64,000 nt of DNA from Corythucha ciliata. Lineage: Eukaryota > Arthropoda > Insecta > Hemiptera > Tingidae. The stretch is taken from positions 60,859,971 to 60,923,970 of the forward strand of contig CM075943.1 in the NCBI GenBank assembly GCA_038030265.1, read 5' to 3'. Shown here one piece after another: positions 1-12,000 of this stretch; positions within the stretch are counted from its first letter, which is position 1; the number at the start of each line of letters is the position of its first letter. The notes under the pieces were generated by a model, which made no database searches, was not told the origin of the DNA, and worked only from the letters and a program-made list of their open reading frames with translations. Position numbers and translations under genes: made by a program.

Positions 1-1318
1 CCCGCGCTCTCCCATCAGCCGTAGTAGCGCATTATTCCGTTATAATCAATAGAATTTAACGGAAGGCTGCTCTCGCGTTTAATGGCGAGGGAGATCCTTC
101 CATTGTTCATTTTTTATTTTTTATTTTTTTGTGTGTGTCTTCACCGCCATTACTGTTTTGTACTTTTTTTCTGTTCACTGTCTGCTTGGAAAAAAAAAAG
201 GTGAAAACAACCTTGCGGAATTTGTCTCCGCAATTTGATTGAAGCTCTTTACACTTTTTAGAAATGAATTGGCGTTGGTATAGCCAAAGCTATATATCTT
301 GGGTTATATTATAGTCCTTATAATATTGTCAATTAGTAAGTGAACAAGGACCTTTGTTCGCGTCAAAAGTGGTTTAAAAGGTACAAAGTTTCATCAGAGC
401 TTCACACTTCCTGTGTTAAAATAAGGCCTCTGTTGCATTTTTCAATGCTATGTATTGATGTTGCTAGGCAAAATGTGCCGCAAATCAACCGCCGCCGCCG
501 CCGCCGCGGCACCGCAGCTTAAAAAAACGCAAGTGTGCACCGGGCCTAAAAGGTCCATAAAAGGGTGGAGTGGTCTTGTCTGACAAAAACGTAGTCACTC
601 GAGTACAAGTCTCTGTGACGAAACGTATAGTTCGTGTGGAAGTTCCAAATTTTGCGGGTCGAAAATGGGACATTGTTAACTTTAAGGATTCTTTTTTAAG
701 TGTTTTGCATTGTTTTTTTTTTTTGTAATTCATTAATTAATTTTACGCGAAGATCGATTTACATGGGCTCGGTTTTACGCTAGTGTGAAAGTCACTGGTA
801 AGGGGGAGTGGTTACATGGTTTACTCACCAATGTTTACGCTCTTGAGTACGAGGACGCCACGGGGAAGTCAGTGGTGGGGCAACAGGGGCCATGGCCCCT
901 CCTTTGAAGTCGCAAGGTCACTTTCGCACAAACATAATCAAAAGCACCTAACGAAATCGTATCGAGGGATTGTCACGTTCTCAAATTTTAGGGTGAAAGG
1001 TTCTGTTCTGAGGCAGACGAGATTTTTTAGTCCACCCCCCCCCCGGAGCGTTTTTAAAAGAAAAATACTGTGCATTAAACGGGCCAGAAATGAATGTGTC
1101 ATGGTCGTCGGTATCAGCCGATTCTATTGACTCCAGGGTCACCAGTACGAGCGGACGGTGACAAAACGAAAATTTTGTCTCAATTGTCACAATTTTAGGG
1201 TTTCCCTGTGTAGAGAAACCCCAAAATAGAAAGATTCAGCCGCCGATCAGACTTGCTAACATAGGAGGGGCTTGGAACATTGTGTGTTTCACTCTACTAG
1301 AAATGCCTTGACAGCCGT
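1..1318. other. Unannotated flanking or intronic DNA, no gene seen
   Basis: No credible coding sequence is visible here; the open frames are short and unlike any family I know. It holds a (CCG)n run at about 489-508, a perfect 16-bp palindrome AGGGGCCATGGCCCCT at 885-900 just after a CAGTGGTGGGGCAAC string that resembles a transposon end, and a hairpin at 1192-1227 with 15-bp arms, two mismatches and a 6-nt loop. These look like pieces of old non-autonomous transposons, but I cannot delimit an element. Confidence 0.5.
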
Positions 1319-1319
1319 T

Positions 1320-2325
1320 GACAGCTTTAAAATAGCCAAACTGTGGCTATTCCCACCACAAAGACAGCTAAACTGACTGCAACCGCACCCCCAAAGTGGT
1401 TAAACTGACGATTAGCGCCTAGCATGACTGAACTGACTATATTCGCGCCCTTAAAAATTGCCAAACCGGAAATTCCCGCTCTAAAAAAATAGCCAAACGG
1501 AGTTGAAGCGCCGGAAAAATGGCTAATCTGACGCTGAAAATGGCTAAATAAACCATTTGCGCGCCAAAAATTGGCAAAATCAAGCATTTGCGCGCCAAAA
1601 CTGGCAATTCGCGCGCCAAAAATGGCCAATACTGATCATTCGCGTCCTCTCTGTCTTGACGGATCATATTCGCGTTCCAAAAACGGCTAAACTGACTAGT
1701 CGTACCCAGAAAATGCCTGAACAGATGATTCCGCAGCCCTGAAAAGTGCAAAATTGACCATTCGCGAGCAACAAATGGCCAAACTGGCCATTCTTTGCTT
1801 TTGGCTTGACGTGACTATTTTAATGGCCTGAAAAATGGCAAAAATGACGATTCGTGCCTTGAAAATGACTAAATTGACTGGACTCACGCTCTAAAAATGA
1901 CGAAACTGACTTTACGAGCCCCAAATTTGCGACCTGAAATGCCTGAACAGGTGATAAATACGGGCAAAACTGACCAGCTGTGCGTGGAAAATGGCTAAAC
2001 ATGCAATACCTGCTGTAAAAAAGGGCAGAACTGACGATTCTTGATGCCTTGAAAATATTGCACTGGCCAATTTTCACTTTTTATACGTATAACCAGACAA
2101 TTTGCACTTTGGAAATGGCAAACATGACCGTTCGCAACCTAAAAATGTTATGACAGACTATTTGCACCATACAAATTGCAAAACTGGCTGTTTGCGTCCG
2201 AAAGTCGTCAATACTGCATTTGCGCCATGTTTAAATGACGCTATTCATGTCACGCTTGATGTGACTTGCTGCGCCGATAAAAATTGCCGAATAAGAGGCT
2301 ATTCGCACCCTTAAAAGATAAATTG
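1320..2325 (-). repeat. Family B degenerate array, about 30-bp period
   Basis: This stretch is a run of imperfect units of roughly 30 bp reading like AAAATGGCTAAACTGACNAT followed by TCGCGCCC. The recurring words GGCTAAACTGAC, ATTCGCGC and CCAAAAATGG come back at near-regular spacing throughout. The same wording in the opposite orientation forms the arrays at 44870-46330 and 57000-58010. Short open frames here are by-products of the periodicity. Units are too diverged to count exactly by eye. Confidence 0.8.
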
Positions 2326-2329
2326 ACTC

Positions 2330-4020
2330 GATCCCCCCCCCCTCCCTCCGAATAGCATCGTCATCACCTCACCAACTGAAGTGAAATAGAGGACTCGACC
2401 CTCCTGAGCAGCCTGGAATCCGCCGTGTACTGTGGTTTGGAACCTGGTATCTGGCTCGACAATATTATACGCGGTTTTGCCAATGTTTTTTTAAATTTGT
2501 TGTCGTTTTTGACAGAAATTGCCCAGAGACGGTTTTTAGGCTGAACGTTTATGTTTTTAAAGTGTTTCTATATGAACCGGACGTGGTTTATGAGACCCTT
2601 GGGCATTTACTATTAGAAAAAGTGCCAAAGAGGTCAAAAGGTAAGGTTGAACGCGCATAATTTTGGGTTCATCGCGTCCAAAACTGCGGTGGTACAGGAT
2701 GGGGGGGGGGTCATGCCCCCTCCTTGAGCAAACAGTGGTTCCGCGCCTGGGGGGGAAGTCCAACTTCCGGGTGCGCCGTCGACGAACAACCGCCCAACAA
2801 CGGAGTCAAGGTTTATCACAGCGAACGCTCCGAAGGACTGGCGATTTGTATAGCCGGATGACAAACAGAGGACAAAAGAGTAAAAGACCGGTGCTCGCGC
2901 CTCGCTAATCGTTCTTCAATTCTTTGCCCAGAATGCCCCCACGAAGACGTCCCTGCTTCCTCTATGGTGTTTCTCCTTTGCTGGCGTTGCCGACGAGACG
3001 ACTTTCCACGGACGCTGGTCAAAAACACATGAGAGTCCACTCTCTCAGGGATTGTGTCCTCCTTTTCCGTTTTGCCTTCCTTCCCCCCCACCCCACATCT
3101 TCACTGCCGAAATGCGTAGCTGATGTGTGGGTTCTCACGCACTCGTCTTTTTTATCATAATAAGCCAAGTCGCCCACCACTATCATCGCTAGTGTGGGTG
3201 TGACCCATAACATGTTTCTTCGAGCGATTTAATTGAATCGGGCGCGGAGACGAACGGCAGGTCACAAAATATCGAGTCCGTGAAACGCTGACAGGTCTGC
3301 GCCGCATTTCGGAGGCCCGAAGCTCATCCTGAGGAACTTGAATAAGCCGAAGGGTGGGATGATAGCTGTTTTTTGGGATGTCGGCATCTGCAATAGGCCG
3401 CGGACGGTGAAACTCTGTTGATTTCAAGTTTTGCTCTCACCAAAGAGCTCAAAAACTGTAGTGGTGGACTAAGAAAATAATGAGATAATGGATTGAGGCT
3501 TATTTTCACGACTCCCCCGTCCCCCTCCTATAAAAAATATAATTAGGTATACGACAGATAAATTATCACAACACTTTTTTTTTTTAAGGTGTTTTAATTT
3601 TAATTATTTTTCTGTTTTTCTGATGGGGAGGAGGGTGACGAAAGGATTGCACAGAGATAAAAATGGAATTAAAGTATACAAGACCCTCCACGCACCCATC
3701 ATCATCCCTACTTCCCGTCAACATCCCCTTTTTTTTTATGATCCTTCCCACCGATAGCTATCAACAGACGTGTTGGTTGAAAATGAGGATTTATCAGAGC
3801 ATTTTTCTTCTTCTTTTCCACTCCCACTCATCGCCACTTAGCACGGCACTAAAGGTATATATAAAGTGGCTAGAATGATGGAAGGGGTGGGGTTGGTTAG
3901 ACGGAGGGTGAAGGGATCTTTTTACTAATGGATATCAAATGGATTCTTAATTGGCAAGAGTCCGCGTACTTGTGACGCAGTAGGGATTAATAAGTTCTAG
4001 TATATTAGGGTGAAGGGCAA
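2330..4020. other. Unannotated DNA with transposon-end scraps
   Basis: No recognisable gene. A poly-G run at about 2700-2710 followed by CATGCCCCCTCC and then CAGTGGTTCCGCGCC near 2730 resembles the ends of hAT-like non-autonomous elements. A somewhat GC-richer patch at about 2740-3430 has short open frames on both strands that I could not assign to any family. From 3430 on the sequence is AT-rich with homopolymers. Confidence 0.45.
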
Positions 4021-4023
4021 GAC

Positions 4024-4060
4024 GGGACGGGACGGGAAATGAAAAATCCCGTTCCGTCCC
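4024..4060. repeat. Short GC-rich hairpin
   Basis: GGGACGGGACGGGA (4024-4037) pairs with TCCCGTTCCGTCCC (4047-4060) with one mismatch across a 9-nt A-rich loop. It lies about 80 bp before the family A header at 4142 and is probably part of a mobile-element end. A related CTCGTCCCGTC follows at about 4076. Confidence 0.7.
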
Positions 4061-4141
4061 TCATTTTTTGGTCTCTCGTCCCGTCACGCGTCCATACAGG
4101 TTCCACACAGTCGCGGAACAACACCAATCGGTGTCCGGGGT

Positions 4142-5700
4142 GGAAATCTCTAGGAGGCCCTTTTTAGTCTCTATAATTGAACTATAGGAATATACTTTTT
4201 AGCAGCGTTGAAGTACATATTTTTCTCAATTTTAGCCACCAAATTGCCTTCTAAAACTGCGTATGTGCGTTTTCTCAATTTTATCCGCGAATTAGCTTAT
4301 TTTTAGCTCTTAGCCGTGAAGTTGCCACAAGAATCTGCAAATTAGTTAGAGCGTTTGAGTACTCTTTCCGAATTTTATCCGCAAATTAGCAATTTTTCTA
4401 AATTGAAGCTGTAAATTTTGGCGCTTTTCTCCATTTTATTTAAACACCAATTCGTGTTTTCCTCTAATTATCAGCTTTTTTTCTCAATTTTATTCCCAAA
4501 AGTTGCCCCAGGAATCACCGAGTTGGCATTTTATCAATAACAGCTGAGAATTAGCGTTTTTCTTCCAATTTTAGTAGCGAATTAGCAAATTTTCTCATTT
4601 TTAGCTGCGAGTCGGTGCTTACTATAAACTCCTGGCCGTGAATTTGCCATGAATTCGCCTCAAGAATTCGCAAAGTGTAGAATAAGCGTTTGTCTACCCA
4701 AATTTTATCCCAAAATTAGGTTTTTCTCAATTTTAAACGCCAATTCGTGTTTTTCTTTATTTTACCCCATTTCAGCTGTGTATTAGCCTTTTTAGAAGTG
4801 AATAAGGACATTTCTTAAAATTTAGCTGCGAATTATAAGCGCCTTTTCTTGATTTTATCCGTAAAATTGAAATTTTGCCTACCTCATTTTATGAATTTAA
4901 GTTTTCCTCCAATTTTAGACGCAGATTCGGGTTTTTCTCTATTTCACGCCGTGAGTCAGCAATTTTTCTCAATTTCAGTCCAAGCCCAGAGAATATGTGA
5001 GTTGGCGTTTTCTTCGAATTCACGCTTTTTCCTAATTTTTAAAGCTGCCAAATTGTAACACTTCATCTCTTTCTCTTTTTTTCCCCGTGAATTAGCGCTT
5101 TTCTCAGTTTTAGCCGCGTGAATTAGCGTTTTTCCTTCAATTTCAGTAGTAAATCAGCATATTTTCCTAATTTTAGCTGCGATTTTTGGCGTTTTTTCTC
5201 GATTTTATTCGTAAAATCGTAATTTTTCATACCCTAGCTGAGTTTTCCTCCACTTTTATTTAGCAGCGAATTCGCGTTTTTGTCTATTTCACCCGTGAAG
5301 TAGCGCTTTTTCTAAATTTTAGTCACATTGTTGCCCCGGAGAATCCATGAGTTGGCGTTTCTCCCTTTTATCTGTGAATTTTCGTTTTTTCTCAATTTTT
5401 AAATCTGGTAAATTGTAGTACTTCTATCATAATTTTAGCTGTGAATTAGCATGTTTCTCGGTTTTTTAAGACGCGAATTCCCGTTTTTCTAAGTTTTAGC
5501 TGCGTGAATTAGCGCTTTTCCCTAATTTTAATCCCGATTTTGCCCAAACAATTCTTGATTTTGCGTTGTCTCATTGGTCAGCTGTGAATTAGAAATTTTT
5601 CAGCGTTTTTCTCAATTTTACAAGCGAGTTTAGCTATTTTTTCTGATCTTATCTACTTTAAAATCCCGATTTCTTCATTTTTAAGCTTACATAATAAATT
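4142..5700 (+). repeat. Family A degenerate array with header
   Basis: The block opens with GGAAATCTCTAGGAGGCCC (4142-4160), a header also seen at 25525 and 37361, followed by AGTCTCTATAATTGAAC, which has a counterpart at 25546. It then runs as imperfect units of about 29-30 bp of the form TTTTTCTCAATTTTAGC then CGCGAATTAGCG. A longer insert word around AAGTTGCC, CAGAATC and GAGTTGGCG recurs within it, hinting at a higher-order unit. Non-coding in all frames. Confidence 0.8.
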
Positions 5701-5750
5701 TATTGACTTCTTTGGTTGGTTATACATATTGATTCCACTGGACGCAATGG

Positions 5751-5800
5751 CCAGGTCACGTGGGAGGTCACCAGGGGGGGCCAGGTCACGTGGGTGACCT
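5751..5800. repeat. Duplicated CCAGGTCACGTGGG with AGGTCA half-sites
   Basis: CCAGGTCACGTGGG occurs twice (5751-5764, 5781-5794). AGGTCA words lie at 5753, 5765 and 5783, with the complement TGACCT at 5795-5800. CACGTG is contained in each copy. AGGTCA is the known nuclear-receptor half-site and CACGTG an E-box, but a poly-G run follows at once and the surroundings are transposon-like, so this may be only a duplicated element end. Confidence 0.6.
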
Positions 5801-5859
5801 GTGGTGGGGGGGGGGGGTCCCCGGACTTCAATTCAGAGCCGAACTGAACGGAAATTCAG

Positions 5860-7520
5860 GGTTTTACATTATTTTACGCCCTGCAATTTCATATTAGCTG
5901 TGTTGTTACAATAAAAGACCAATTTTTCGGAGTTCACTCCCTAAAACATAAGTTTTCCGAATTTTCGGAAACGTTCTCGGATCTGGCTTACTAAAAAACA
6001 AATTCGCTCTCCAAAAACCGAATTTGTGGATATTTTTGCGTATTGAGTTTACTAAAAAATAAATATCAATTATTTAGTTGCCGCTGACAGGCAAATTTCG
6101 CGGGGCAGCTTCAATTCAGAGACAAAATTTGCTGATTTTTCCGAACTTTAAAACCATTTTCGCAGGTTTGACTCACCAAAAAATCAAATTATCGAATTTC
6201 GCTCACTAGGAAACCAAATTTTGCAATTTTTTCTCGCAGAAGAAAAACATTTTCCCCGAATTTGGCTCACTGTAAAATAAATTTCTCGGGTTTTACTCAC
6301 TGAACAACCAATTTCGGGGGGTTTTCCGCCAGTAATAGTACATTTCACAACGAGAAAGGAAAGTGGAAGATCCACTTTCCTCTCTCGTTGTGAAAATGTT
6401 ATTTTCGCGTTAAAATAAAAGTGGTATTTTCCTGTAACGTCAAACGCCCGGGGAAAACCAATTTCACCCGGGTGGCCCAATGCAGATCGGACTGTGAATT
6501 GGGTTCATCCCTGTAAGGCGAAAGTGGTTATCCGGCTACGAAAGTCCTCGCAATTGCCTTTTTCAGTGAGAAAAATGCCCGAAATGACACGTCTAGGGGA
6601 AAATTTTCAGCGAAATGCCACGCCAAGGTCAAAATGTACGCAAAAAATCACATGGGTGAGATTGAAACTGTATGGAAACGGCCGCGGCATTGTACCCAAG
6701 GGAAAAATTTACGCGAAATTTCTTATTCTGTGGACAAAACGAAAAACCATTGAGAGAATCACTCACGTGCAAACTCGCAAATTGTACGAGGAATTGTCAA
6801 TTTCATAAAACATTGTCCGATAAAATTGTGCTGCTATAACAAGGAAATTGTCCATTTGGAGCCGAATAAATGGGAAATAATTCACGTGAAACGCAACAAA
6901 GAAGGCGACAATTATGATAAATCCCCTCCCCCCCCCTCATTTTAGAGCGAAACGTCACATCCAGGACAATATTCAAGCGTAAGGCTTCATTCGAGTGTGC
7001 ATTCAGGTCAAAATCCATGCAAAACTGTACACTCTGCAGGCAGTATTTACGCGAATTGTCGCATTCAAATAGGAATTTTTACACAGAATGCTCCAACCTT
7101 GGGCAAAATGCAACATTCGGGATAAAATTTACGCGAATCGCCAATTTTAAGGCCACGTCAATAGGGGAAATTTGAACGGCTCATCTAAGGAAAGTTTATG
7201 GGTAGTAAAATTGTACATTTTTTGAAAAAAAAAATAAAACTTGTCAGTTTCACAAATAAATTGATTGTTTTATAAGAAAACGTGCCATTTTACGGGAATT
7301 CTTGAGCTTATGAACTATTTCATGCGTAAATTGTCAGTTTCATAAAGGGGTAGATAGTCAATTCTATGGGGAAATTGCCATTTTTGAGTGAAATCATCAA
7401 TTTTATAAAAAATTTGTTAATTCCCTGTGTCTTGAAACCTCAAAATACGCGGTATTGTCCATTTTTAAATTGTCATCATTTTGGGACCGATTGAAATCAT
7501 AGCCCCCTCTTTAAGCCGAC
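5860..7520. repeat. Family C degenerate array
   Basis: Loose repetition of units of about 30-40 bp with words such as AATTTTCGGAATT, CTCACTAAAAAA and GAATTTCGC in the first part, and AAAATTTACGCGAAATTGTC in the second part (about 6480-7480). The two halves read as the same theme in opposite orientation and meet near the palindrome at 6340-6399. More diverged than families A and B, so boundaries are approximate. Confidence 0.6.
6340..6399. mobile_element. 60-bp palindromic mini-element (fold-back)
   Basis: A left arm at 6340-6367 (ACATTTCACAACGAGAAAGG and onward) is the reverse complement of 6371-6399 apart from one substitution and one extra T, leaving only a 3-nt loop. The terminal word TTTCACAACGAG with GGAAAG is the same as at both ends of the larger inverted-repeat element at 18414-18860. 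It therefore looks like a MITE reduced to its two ends. No target-site duplication is evident. Confidence 0.75.
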
Positions 7521-7559
7521 CCTGGATCCGCGCTTATTTGCCACCAAAAATTCGGTCCG

Positions 7560-7870
7560 TCGTGGCCGCGGTTTGCAAAATTCTAATTTCACAGATATTT
7601 ATCACTGGAACTTGCTATTTCTATACGAAATGAAGATGAGTAACTTGCAATTTTTGTTGTAATTTAAATCCGAAACTTGTATTTTCTCAGAAACAAGATC
7701 CAAAACTTCCAATTTCGTTGGTAATCGTCGGGCTTTAGTCTGAAATGTTGCAATTTCACCGAAATTAAGGCCCGAAGCTGTCAATTTCACGTAAATTCGG
7801 CCAGGAAACTCGTAATTTTGCCCAAAATTAGCAAAACTCATTTCAACAATTTCAACTGCAAATCAAGTTC
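7560..7870. repeat. Family E degenerate array, short block
   Basis: Units of about 35-40 bp built on AACTTGCAATTTC and AAATCCGAAACTTG-like words recur about eight times. The same theme returns at 8700-9080, 58740-58890 and 59640-60560. Non-coding. Confidence 0.6.
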
Positions 7871-7916
7871 AAACTTTAAGTTATGGGCGCACAGTCCGGA
7901 CCGAATTGCCCGGACT

Positions 7917-8691
7917 CAGTGGCGGATCTATAGGGTTCTACCATGAATCTCTCTCTTTTTTCCTGAGTTTCAGCCGCAAACTGGCCTCTATACGACCCCA
8001 ATAATTGGTTGTTTCTCAAATTTAACCATGAATTAGCGGTTTTTCCCAATTTTTTTCCGCGATCCAAGTTGAGCCACAGGTGAGCGATGGACTTCAGCTT
8101 TTCCTCAATTTTCGCCACATATTAGTGGATTTTTTTCCATTTTCAGCCACGAATTAGTGATTTAGTTTCGTTTTCTACTATGAGTCAACGCTTTTCTGCT
8201 ACCGCTAAAAGCCGCTATTTGATGTTAGCGTTTTTTTTTTTTTTTTTCAACTTTCTCCCGCGTACTTGCCCAAAGAGTAGCACATTAGAACGCTTTCTCA
8301 GGCCTGTAGGAATTTGGAGTTGGCGTTTTTTCTCTGGTTTGTCCGCGAATTGCCTTCAGATATCTCGAATTGGTGTATTTTTCCTAATTTAAGTGGCAAA
8401 CGATCGCTTGTTCTCAATATTTGCCGCTAATCATCGCTTTAAAAAAGTAAAAATCCATTTTTTCCCTTCTATTTATGCTTTTTGGTGCCTCCCCCCCGCC
8501 TTCAATGAATGGTGGCCTCACCATCACGAGATCGCCCATTCGTCCATTCTGTGCAGATCCCCCTTCAACAGTCGCCCTTTGGTATGTGCAAGGTCTCTGG
8601 AATGACTACTAACAAATTTTTGGCGGACGCCATCTTCTTAGGGGGGGGGGGGGGTTTAAAATCCCAAAACCCACCCCGAGATCCGCCACTG
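7917..8691. mobile_element. hAT-like non-autonomous element carrying a family A array
   Basis: The block begins CAGTGGCGGATC (7917-7928) and ends GATCCGCCACTG (8680-8691), a perfect 12-bp terminal inverted repeat. CAGTGGCGG-type ends are common in hAT-superfamily and related MITEs of animals. Flanking 8-mers (CCCGGACT, CACCCACT) match at five of eight positions, so a target-site duplication is possible but not clear. Most of the interior (about 7960-8470) is family A repeat; a poly-G run lies close to the right end. There is no transposase. Confidence 0.7.
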
Positions 8692-8699
8692 CACCCACT

Positions 8700-9080
8700 A
8701 TAAACGAAAAGCCCTGAATTTTGCTATTTCGCTATAGTTAGGGCGTGACACTTGCAATGTCGGGTAACTCTGCCACTTAATTTCCAAATTTCACGGATAT
8801 ATTTGCCTACGAAATGATGCAAATTTGCGGCTAGTGTGTTTTCGTGGCCATATAGACCAGGTTCCGGTAAAAAAAGCACTCAAACTTGCAGTTAACGCTG
8901 AAATTAATATACAATTAAGGTGTTTGCCTTCAAAATGTAACAATTTTGCGGCTATATTCGTTATAAGAATTTTTGGCACTGTCGTGACGGAGATGATCCC
9001 CGAAACTACAAAATTTTGTGGAAATAAAGACCACAGAAATTGGCAATTTCACAAAATTTTAGCTCCGAGCGATGTGACGT
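8700..9080. repeat. Family E degenerate array
   Basis: Repeated words AAACTTGCA, AAAATTTTGCGG and AAATTGGCAATTTCAC at about 35-40 bp spacing. It starts immediately after the element ending at 8691. Open frames on both strands here are shadows of the periodic sequence. Confidence 0.55.
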
Positions 9081-12000
9081 GACTAATATTTGACTCAGGC
9101 TTTGGGTGCTGTGACGGCTGAGTTTACGTCCTCAGAAAAAAAAAAAAATTGAAATTTGCAGGATATTTAGACTTGAAACTTACAATTCCCCCGGTATTTA
9201 ATTCCGCAGCTATTTCTCTTAATTTTACCTGCGAATTGCCAATAAAATTGAAAAAAAAAAGAGCTGTGGACTAGCGCTTTCTCTCAATTTTAGCCGTGAA
9301 ACGGCTTTTTTAGCTGCGTTATTTCGAAAAAAAAAAAAGACGAAGGGTGGGCACCTGCCCACGGCCTCATCCCCTTCTTGGCTACACCCTTGTACATGAA
9401 ACATGTATGTTTAAAAAAAAAAAAAAAAACTTGCAGTCAATATTTATTCAAAAAATTGCCCTTTGTGATTCGGGCTTTAATCGCGTAGTCTTAGGAAAAC
9501 GTGCATGCGACCAAACAATCAAACAGGAACCTGTTGATCCTGTTCTAAACCCCGAAAGTTCGTCAGGAGGACAAAAATGGTTTCAATCTGAGGATTTTTA
9601 GTTTCACGGGAGCAGGACTAGAGGATGACGAAGCACGAGTGACAGACGGCTTACGAAATTGTTTTTGAATTGTATTTTGTTTTTGCAGGTGCTAACAAAA
9701 AATAAATGAGTGATGCATGGTTCGAAGACGTGTGGGTGACTCTAGGAAAAGGGTTAATATCTTCTTCGCTCCCCATCTGTCACATTAATATATGGAAAGA
9801 CCCCACCTCCCCCCCACCCTCGAAAGGGCTACATCCTTTCAGTAATGAGACCTCTAATGGATTAGAGAATTGTGGAGCAGGAAAAACCTACCCGTCCTTC
9901 CCTTTTACACTTTAACCCTTAACCAGTTATGTTATTCACAAAAAGATAACTACCCCCTTTTTTTTAAAGAGTTTTTTCTTTCTTTTTTAAGTGGACGAAG
10001 GGGTATAGAAAGTGTGGGTGCCAGGGCAGCGGAAGATAATTCGGCACGTGAGAAGAGAGGCTCCTGCTTTCCACCCTCCGAGCCAAGGGGCCGTCTGTTA
10101 ACGCTGGACTTGAGCACGAGCCTGTTTTTGCAGATGGTTAAGAAAAGGGGTTTTCCCTTCTTCACTCAAGTTTTTTCAACCCTTTTATTACTTGTTAACG
10201 ATATAAAAAAAAAAAAAAACTCATCACCTTAATGAATCATTAACATCCCCCCAAATCGTTATATTTTAACGTCAACCAGCCTTAGTGCCTATACCTATTT
10301 TGTCGTCTTCCGCGAAAAAAAAAAGAAAAAGGCTGTTTCATTTTTATCGCGTTGAATTGACAATTAAAACGCCACTTTACCCACCTCTCCTATTGACAAC
10401 ACAACCAAATGAACCTCTTCACTATAAAATCACCTGGAATATTTGATGAACGAATGACACAATTCATCCTCGTCGCCCTCGCTCCCTTCCCAGCCCTCGC
10501 TATATACACTACTGAAAATTTAGATTTGACAGGAGAACACTGTAAACCACTTTCTGGATGGAATTTCTGATTGGAGAGAGTCGAAGGACGTTTGGTATAC
10601 TCGTATGTACGGGGGAATCGAATGGCGTTTTAACAACATTACTTTGCAATGTTCGAACTCTCAACTTGTATCGCCTATCAACCCTTTTGATAATATACAA
10701 GTTTGCCGAGCCGTTTTTTGGGGGGGTTGAGAGCTTGACTTAATCGCTGAAAACACTGAAAATATAGAAAAAAAGAAAGATTCGTAATGATTTTTGTCGA
10801 ACAAATTAAGAAGAAGGTGTTAAATGTTGGGCACACACACGGTGGGATACATTTCGTGCTTATAGTGATGTATTGAGTGCCGAAAGCAATGGATTTACTT
10901 TTCCCAATAACGACGATCTGATGCTTGCTGCTTTAGTGCTTATACCAACTGAAACAATCTATATGCCGCACCCTCTCATCACTTTAAAACGCGACTTTTA
11001 TTTCTTAATACCAATCGATGGTTTCAGTTACAGTTTCCCCCCTCTTCAACATCACGTTACTTTTCGAATAGCAATTAAAATTGAAGTTCTGAATGTTAAG
11101 CACACAAAAACTGTTTCGTCTCTCTCCGTGGCTCTCTTGCTCTCTCAAGGAGATGAATTGAAATGAAGACGATCGGGGTGAGATTTTTTTTTTTTTTTTT
11201 TGATGGAAGGGTGAGTGTAAAGAGCTCAAGAAGCCCTGTCTGGTTATGCTGTAAGGGGAGGGGGGGCTCTAATATAGGAAAAAGGTTTTTTTTTTTCAGA
11301 AGGGGGGCCCTCATCGCCCCCTCCCATCATTTTTTTCTGCTTTCCTATTCACCCATCACGGGGAGAATCTGCCACGGGCATAAGAAGGTAGATCTGATAA
11401 GTGGCTGGTAGTCATCGTTGTGGGATGGGAGTGGGAGAGTTCTGCAGGAGCGTTCTCCTCCCTTTTACTTTAATTCTTTCGAGATTAACGATGGTCAATG
11501 CACCGTTTAAACTTGGGGAGACGATTAAAAAACTTTGCATTCCACCCTTCTCCTTGTGCCTTATTCCTTACTCCAAAAACAAACCTTTCCTCCGCATACC
11601 CTTTCTAGAATATTCAAAAAAGGATAAACTTTTTTTTTTTTTTAATCTTCTTTTATAAATCCCTTCGAAATGACGGACTTCAATATTTATATCTCTATCA
11701 TCAGAAGGGTATGATGCACCAAAACGTTTTATTACATTGCCCTCACAGAGGGTCATGATTTTGGTTAGTGGTCAACCACAAACTAAGGCGCGTGTTGATT
11801 TAGCGAATAACAAAAGGCACAAGAGAGAGTTGAAAGGTTGACGATGAAATTGATTTATGACCTTTTGTTTCCATTTTGAGAACAAGATTGGATTTGGTTT
11901 ATCGCTGTTGTGGGTGACGGTAGTAAATGCCGGTGGAAATATTCATAGAAATGTCAACGGAGGTGTACAGTCGTAATCATCAATCAACTAAAAGTCAAAA

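Noticed and set aside
1320..1890. Overlapping minus-strand open frames of about 60-104 codons with recurring peptide words
   Set aside because: They are translations of a degenerate 30-bp array in several frames, with no domain.
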